NCBI GenBank assembly: GCA_031257075.1
Contig: JAIRPM010000162.1
Span: 1-10,555 of the forward strand
Direction: 5' to 3'
DNA: 10,555 bases
DNA from: Spirochaetaceae bacterium
GTDB taxonomy: Bacteria > Spirochaetota > Spirochaetia > Treponematales > Breznakiellaceae
The notes below the pieces were generated by a model, which saw only the letters and a list, made by a program, of their open reading frames with translations, did no database searches and was not told where the DNA came from. Numbering within the stretch: position 1 is the stretch's first letter; each line of letters starts with the position of its first letter. Made by a program: the position numbers and the translations under genes. Below are positions 5,814-10,555 of this stretch, piece after piece.

Positions 5814-8800
5814 CTACTTCCGTTTGATGCCGAGCATGGTTAAATCATCGTACTGTTCGTCCTCGGCGGTTCTGAGATAATAAAGGTAATTGCCGCTTTC
5901 TAGAAAACGTTCACGGAGAGCGCAGTATTTGTTGTATTCCAAGAAATGGTCTTTCAAGAATGCGTCTACTTTTGAATCTACGAGTACGCGAGCGGTTTCA
6001 AAAGCCGGGCGCGGGTACATACGGAATATTTTTTCCACCGACACCATTGCCATAATTACTTCTTCCACCGTCCGGCGGCAGTCTGAAAAATCAAAATGGT
6101 ATTCGATGTCACCTTCAGGATTGTGGTGTTTGAATAGATGATACGAAGAGTTGTTCATTACCGCTTCGATGATAGCCTCTACGCGGTCAACGCCCATTTC
6201 TTCATCCGCCTGCCCTACAACATGGTTCTCATGGGGGGTGTCATTGGGCGCGTTTTCATACGTACATACAATTTCTTCGTATTCGGAATTGCGGAATTTG
6301 CGCTTGGATTCTTCGATTCCGTCGGTGTACAAAAGCAGTATATCGCCATGGTCAATATACAGTTTATCAACATGATAACCGCCCGCGCCGCTTACCATAT
6401 CGTTGGGCAGAATCCCGGTCGCCGGAGTCTGCGGAAGGGATATACGTTTCATTTTTTGTTCGCTGTCGTCATATAAATGGATAATGTTATCACCGGCGTT
6501 GCAAAAACGCGCAAGCCCGGTCTCGGAATCGAGCAGGCAGAGCGTAAACGCGGCAAAACGGCCTTTGAAGCCAAGATTTTCAATAAACGCGTTAATCTGA
6601 TACACCAGCGTTTCAATTTGAAAATTCTTTTCAGAGGCTTTCCAGCCGTTAAAATAGTTAATAAACATTGTGGCGACCTGAGCCATAATAAGCGCCGCCG
6701 GAACGCCTTTTCCGGCGACATCACATTTTATGATGGCATAGTAGCGCCCGTCTAAATCACGGTAGTCAAAGTAGTCGCCGGAAACGCCTTTTGCCCCTTC
6801 ATAATACCCAAAAAACCGCACTTTGTCGCTGTGTGAATAGCCAAAGGTTTTTTTGTCGCCGGAACTGTCGATTTCCAGCGGTATAAATTTTTTCTGTATT
6901 TCCTTACCAATTATTAAATCATGGCTGGCGATAGCGGCTTTTACAAGGCCGTGGGTCATATCATTTATCGTATTGGCAAGTACGGCCAATTCATCACGGC
7001 TTTTAATAATAATATCCTCGCCTTCTAATTTTGATTTGTCCTCGGTATCGCGGATTTTTTCGACATGCGAAACGAGAGCTTTTACCGGCCCCACGATGAT
7101 GGAAGAAAGCGCGAGAGCGCCGGAAAAGCCTATTACAAGAGCGCCAAGCGCGATGGTCAAAATAATACGGAAAATACCCATTTGACGCTGGCGCAAATCC
7201 TCATGTATCGAGACTGTTGATATTTCAAGCCGTATCATCCCGCGTACATAAATATCGCTTGCACCCTGCCTGAACAGCACAGGCTTGTATAATAAAAATG
7301 TGCCGTCCCTGTTCTGGTGATTTTCCAGGGTGAAAGCCGGTTCGGAACGTATATCTTTGTTCATTATGTCAAGAATTTCGACTATGCGCGTTTCCAGTGT
7401 GCGCACCGTCCTTTGTATATCGCTAATACGCCGCAAACTTTCCGCGTCGGAGGCGTTAAAAAGCGACAGGCTTTCCGCGTTCAAACCGGAAACAGTCTGC
7501 GCGAGCGTTCCTATCGATTCAGCCGCGCGCGCGTTCAAATCATCCTGATATGCTTCAAGGAAGGGGCTTATCGTGTCGGTAATGCGCGATACACCCGGCT
7601 CAAATTCCGCCGTGTCAATCTTGGAAAATATATCGGGGTCATTGGTTGCCCATACATAATCGCTGGTAGTAGTTGCCCCTTCGCCGTAACCGGTTATTGT
7701 AACATAGCGCGCTTCCGGTATGGACATGCTCTGGTCGGGAAGATAGCCCAATTCCAGCACATTATTGGCGGGAAGGAATACGCGGGCGCTGGCGCCAAGC
7801 GCTTCAAGGAGTACGCGGGAACGGGAATAGAGGCCGTCAAGGAGCATAGCGCGTTCGGTAACAATCATCATGTAGTAAAGAGGCACGGAAACAAGAGCAA
7901 CGACAAAGATTACCAGCGTTGCGGTAAAGAGCGTAAGTTTGAAACGCAGTCCGCGGCGGCGTTGTTTTTGTTTGCGCATAAGCATTTCTTTTTCGTCTAC
8001 CGGCATAAAGTTTCCATACAATAAAGCGGCCGCTTCCAGTTTGAGGGCATTTTGTTCGCGGATAACAAAACGCGCGGTTCGCACGGAAAGAAACACAAGC
8101 GCAAGCCCGAAGGCAAAAACGACAGCAAACACGGCAACGGGTGAATCAAGCGTATAGCGGCGTGTTTCACGCACCCTCCATTCAGGCGACCAGAAAAGCG
8201 AAAAATCGCCAAATTTAACCGTCTGCGTTCTGCCTATGACAAGTGATAATGAACTTTGCGTTGTGCCGCGCACCGGATGGCGGATGGAAATATAATACTC
8301 GCCTCCTTTAAGATGTTCAACACCCGGAATAAAAATTTCATGGTCGCTGCGTATAGTGAATTCTCCGGCATTAAAACGGATAACACGTTCGGCCGCCTTT
8401 TCGCCGGCGCGGCGGAATTCAATTTCGTTGACTGCCCCGCCTTCGGAAAAACCGCGCCCGCGTATCAGTACGGCAAGTTTTCCCTGTATGTCCTGCGTTG
8501 AATCAATGAAGGTAATGTAGGTGCGGGGGACATATTTGTTTAATCTGAAATAATAGAGCGCAGGAGCGCTTACATTGCCCGCATAGTCAAGCGCGTAGAC
8601 GCGAAAACGGTACGCGCCGTTGTCAATGTCATCGTAAAAAAGGCTGGTACGCATCCCCATATTGCGCCCTGCTTCCGGGTTTGGCGGAGGAAGCGAAGCG
8701 GTATAGGCGCGCCATTCCGAAGCGCCATCTCCGCGGTTGGGGATGGCATCCAGTTGCCAGTAGTATCCCGTAACGTCGGAAGCGTCACCGTTCTGCCAGC

Positions 8801-10457
8801 GCAAGGTAAAAGTGTTGGACAGGAGATAGCCGGCATTGTCGGCGGGTTCTTCCGTAACAAGCGGGGGAAGGGGAGGGGTTGTATCACGCAAAAATACGAC
8901 AGATGAAACAGCCGACCAGTTTCCCGCGTTGTCGCTTGCCCGTATGATAAAATACCATGCGCCGTCAGCGTCCGCATTCACTTCAACGCTGTTTACATCT
9001 GAGTTGGCGGAAACAACAGGAGGGGGAATGGCATCGCTTTTTTGACTCCATACCCATGAATAGCCGCGTACGCCGGACGGGTCGGACGGGCGCTCCCATG
9101 TTATCCGGGCCAACGTAGAACGCGTAGCCTCATTCGCCGTAAAATTAAGCCCTTTCACAGCAGGCGGTAGTATCTCCCTGTCTTGTTCGCGGTAGTAGAT
9201 ACGCGATGAACTGCCGGCGCCATCCTGCCAGAATACATAGAGGTTTCCTGCCGCAAGAGTGGGGCTTGCAAACATCGAATCATGCCCCGCGCCGGAAACA
9301 ATGCGCTCTTCCCAGCCTGTGCCTGAACGCACCGCCATCATCACGGAATTAAGCCCGCGCCGGTTGTCAAACCAAAGTACGCAAAGCCTGCCTCCCGCTT
9401 CGACGCTTATAGGCGACATGCATGCGGCATTCGTTTGATTGACACGTTCCGCTCTGCCTACGGCATCCCCGCCGCTGTTTAACGTAAGCGCGTAAACCGA
9501 CGCGCCGCTTGAAATGTACTTTCGTTCCCATACCAGAAAAAGATTATCCCCATGCGCTATAATATGAGGACGCTCATTGCCAAAATAAGCAGGGTCGGCG
9601 GCAGTGTTTAGCGGGTCACGAAAATTGGTAATCCGCCGCGCCGGTGTCCATGTAATACCGCCGTCCGCGCTTGTTTTTAAAAAAAGTTGAAAACTTATAC
9701 GATTGTCCGCGCCATGTACATACGATTGAAAAACAACGTATTCGGTGCCGGAAAAACTTGCGTGCGTAGGGAGAAAGTTAAGGGTAAGCCCGCTGTCTCC
9801 GGCGGTAAAAAGTTCGAATGGTGTCCAGTTAAAGGCATCGGTTGAACGGGCATAGTAGAGTGTGAGCGCCTGATTTACGCTGCGGCCTACAAACATTAGA
9901 TAACCGCCATTTTCCATAGGGAAAATACGCGGCGCAAGCGATTCATAAGCGCCCGCTTCCAAAAGTGTGTCATTGGCGTTTGTAACGGAAAGCTGCCGTT
10001 TGCGGAAAGTCTTGCCACGGTCTTCGGATATAAGTATTTCCGTAACGGAGGCAGATGCGGCTACCGCCAGTATAATACGGCCACGCTTATCGACACAAAT
10101 ATTGTAAAGCCATGGTTCTTCACGGCCGTAGGGATAAGGCCCGGCGACACGGCGATAAACCGACCATTGCGGGATTCTGCCGCCGTCCGCGCCGTTTGAC
10201 GTGGCTACGGCAAGTGAAATATACACATTCCCGTACTCGGAGGCGCTTGAACGGCTTGATACTTCTGTTTCCTGCCATGCTATTGCTGCCGTGCCCGCGC
10301 CTGATGCCGGCTGGGGAAAATGCGCCGAATTTGTAAATTCCGGCAAAAATTGTTCGGGAACGTCCCAATAAAAATCCTGCGCCGGGATGTGCCCGGCGGC
10401 CGCAAATAACGAAAAAAAAACAAAGAAACGTTGAAAAAACCGGTTGAAAAGATTCAT
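5814..10457 (-). CDS. Membrane sensor phosphatase: sialidase-like beta-propeller, Ig-like domains, HAMP, SpoIIE/RsbU-type PPM phosphatase
   Basis: This 1547-residue protein probably reads an extracytoplasmic signal and dephosphorylates a cytoplasmic partner, in this family usually a STAS anti-anti-sigma factor. Domains in order: a signal peptide (1-27, ending IPAQ); a sialidase/BNR-like beta-propeller (about 30-430) with Asp boxes SEDRGKTF (144-151), STDAFNWTPF (205-214) and SADGGITWTP (263-272); two fibronectin-III/Ig-like domains (about 430-525 and 528-640, each with a DxAGNxS motif); an IPT/TIG-like domain (about 645-742); TM1 (772-795); a basic cytoplasmic loop; TM2 (841-866); a second periplasmic region with a helical, possibly coiled-coil stretch (967-1035); TM3 (1096-1121); HAMP (about 1122-1175); and a PPM phosphatase (about 1205-1545). 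Metal-binding acidic residues are intact: D1228 in SGDYFDY, D1246 in DVAGKGVPAAL, D1379 in YTDGIEE, and D1537/D1538 in DDLTML. ATG at 10457 follows the upstream stop by 2 bases. The ribosome site is weak, so translation is likely coupled. Confidence 0.92.
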   Translation of the reverse strand: MNLFNRFFQRFFVFFSLFAAAGHIPAQDFYWDVPEQFLPEFTNSAHFPQPASGAGTAAIAWQETEVSSRSSASEYGNVYISLAVATSNGADGGRIPQWSVYRRVAGPYPYGREEPWLYNICVDKRGRIILAVAASASVTEILISEDRGKTFRKRQLSVTNANDTLLEAGAYESLAPRIFPMENGGYLMFVGRSVNQALTLYYARSTDAFNWTPFELFTAGDSGLTLNFLPTHASFSGTEYVVFQSYVHGADNRISFQLFLKTSADGGITWTPARRITNFRDPLNTAADPAYFGNERPHIIAHGDNLFLVWERKYISSGASVYALTLNSGGDAVGRAERVNQTNAACMSPISVEAGGRLCVLWFDNRRGLNSVMMAVRSGTGWEERIVSGAGHDSMFASPTLAAGNLYVFWQDGAGSSSRIYYREQDREILPPAVKGLNFTANEATRSTLARITWERPSDPSGVRGYSWVWSQKSDAIPPPVVSANSDVNSVEVNADADGAWYFIIRASDNAGNWSAVSSVVFLRDTTPPLPPLVTEEPADNAGYLLSNTFTLRWQNGDASDVTGYYWQLDAIPNRGDGASEWRAYTASLPPPNPEAGRNMGMRTSLFYDDIDNGAYRFRVYALDYAGNVSAPALYYFRLNKYVPRTYITFIDSTQDIQGKLAVLIRGRGFSEGGAVNEIEFRRAGEKAAERVIRFNAGEFTIRSDHEIFIPGVEHLKGGEYYISIRHPVRGTTQSSLSLVIGRTQTVKFGDFSLFWSPEWRVRETRRYTLDSPVAVFAVVFAFGLALVFLSVRTARFVIREQNALKLEAAALLYGNFMPVDEKEMLMRKQKQRRRGLRFKLTLFTATLVIFVVALVSVPLYYMMIVTERAMLLDGLYSRSRVLLEALGASARVFLPANNVLELGYLPDQSMSIPEARYVTITGYGEGATTTSDYVWATNDPDIFSKIDTAEFEPGVSRITDTISPFLEAYQDDLNARAAESIGTLAQTVSGLNAESLSLFNASDAESLRRISDIQRTVRTLETRIVEILDIMNKDIRSEPAFTLENHQNRDGTFLLYKPVLFRQGASDIYVRGMIRLEISTVSIHEDLRQRQMGIFRIILTIALGALVIGFSGALALSSIIVGPVKALVSHVEKIRDTEDKSKLEGEDIIIKSRDELAVLANTINDMTHGLVKAAIASHDLIIGKEIQKKFIPLEIDSSGDKKTFGYSHSDKVRFFGYYEGAKGVSGDYFDYRDLDGRYYAIIKCDVAGKGVPAALIMAQVATMFINYFNGWKASEKNFQIETLVYQINAFIENLGFKGRFAAFTLCLLDSETGLARFCNAGDNIIHLYDDSEQKMKRISLPQTPATGILPNDMVSGAGGYHVDKLYIDHGDILLLYTDGIEESKRKFRNSEYEEIVCTYENAPNDTPHENHVVGQADEEMGVDRVEAIIEAVMNNSSYHLFKHHNPEGDIEYHFDFSDCRRTVEEVIMAMVSVEKIFRMYPRPAFETARVLVDSKVDAFLKDHFLEYNKYCALRERFLESGNYLYYLRTAEDEQYDDLTMLGIKRK

Positions 10458-10459
10458 TT

Positions 10460-10555
10460 TTAATAGCGCTGCACTTCATCGTAAACATATTCAAGGGTAA
10501 TGCCCGCTGTTTTTAACATTGCCTCGGAATCGGCGGCATCATGATAACGGCGCTG
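10460..10555 (-). CDS. C-terminal end of an unidentified protein (5' part outside window)
   Basis: The minus strand from the right edge has one open frame continuing to TAA at 10460-10462. It gives 31 residues containing DAADSEAMLKTAGITLEY and ending in EVQRY. The stop is 2 bases before the ATG of the sensor phosphatase, which is typical of genes in one operon. This placement, rather than any sequence similarity, supports it as a real gene end. The residues suggest a short amphipathic helix at a C-terminus. I cannot name a family from so little. It is the first gene visible in the operon, so the promoter lies outside the window. Confidence 0.6.
   Translation of the reverse strand, partial: QRRYHDAADSEAMLKTAGITLEYVYDEVQRY

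Noticed and set aside
7317..8024. Plus-strand open frame of 235 codons opposite the sensor phosphatase
   Set aside because: It lies against the second sensor region and TM2. There is no ribosome site or motif, and the composition is that of a shadow frame.

Overview
The window looks like ordinary chromosomal DNA of a spirochaete, most likely a Treponema of medium GC content (about 50%, as in termite-gut or other gut treponemes). This is an inference from three things: the gene set (PepT, a DUF815 AAA+ ATPase, a short RluA-type pseudouridine synthase, and a very large sensor with a SpoIIE/RsbU-type phosphatase), the use of GTG as a start, and the compact layout. No database search was possible. 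I see no tRNA, rRNA, CRISPR array, insertion sequence or phage gene, and no gene-free stretch longer than about 80 bases.

Layout. Positions 1-1436 (minus strand) hold two exported envelope proteins that overlap by 14 bases: a 194-residue secreted protein of unknown function, then an RlpA-like double-psi beta-barrel protein with a proline-rich tail that runs off the left edge. An 80-base divergent gap (1437-1516) separates them from a plus-strand run: pepT (tripeptidase), a hairpin, a DUF815-type AAA+ ATPase and an RluA-family pseudouridine synthase (1517-4715). The last two overlap. This run converges, with only 6 bases between stop codons, on a minus-strand operon (4722-10555). Read in the direction of transcription, that operon contains the tail of an unidentified gene, a 1547-residue membrane sensor phosphatase, and a DegT/DnrJ-fold aminotransferase-like protein that appears to lack the catalytic lysine.

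How the genes may work together. The plus-strand genes are housekeeping in type: peptide turnover, an ATPase of unknown target, and RNA modification. The minus-strand operon looks regulatory. The large protein places a sialidase-like beta-propeller and immunoglobulin-like domains outside the inner membrane and joins them, through three membrane helices, a second periplasmic region and a HAMP domain, to a cytoplasmic PPM phosphatase. Such phosphatases normally dephosphorylate STAS-domain anti-anti-sigma factors, so an outside ligand could control a partner-switching pathway. The degenerate aminotransferase downstream could be a non-enzymatic partner, but only the shared operon supports that. 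The sensor phosphatase and its neighbour are the most interesting part of the window.
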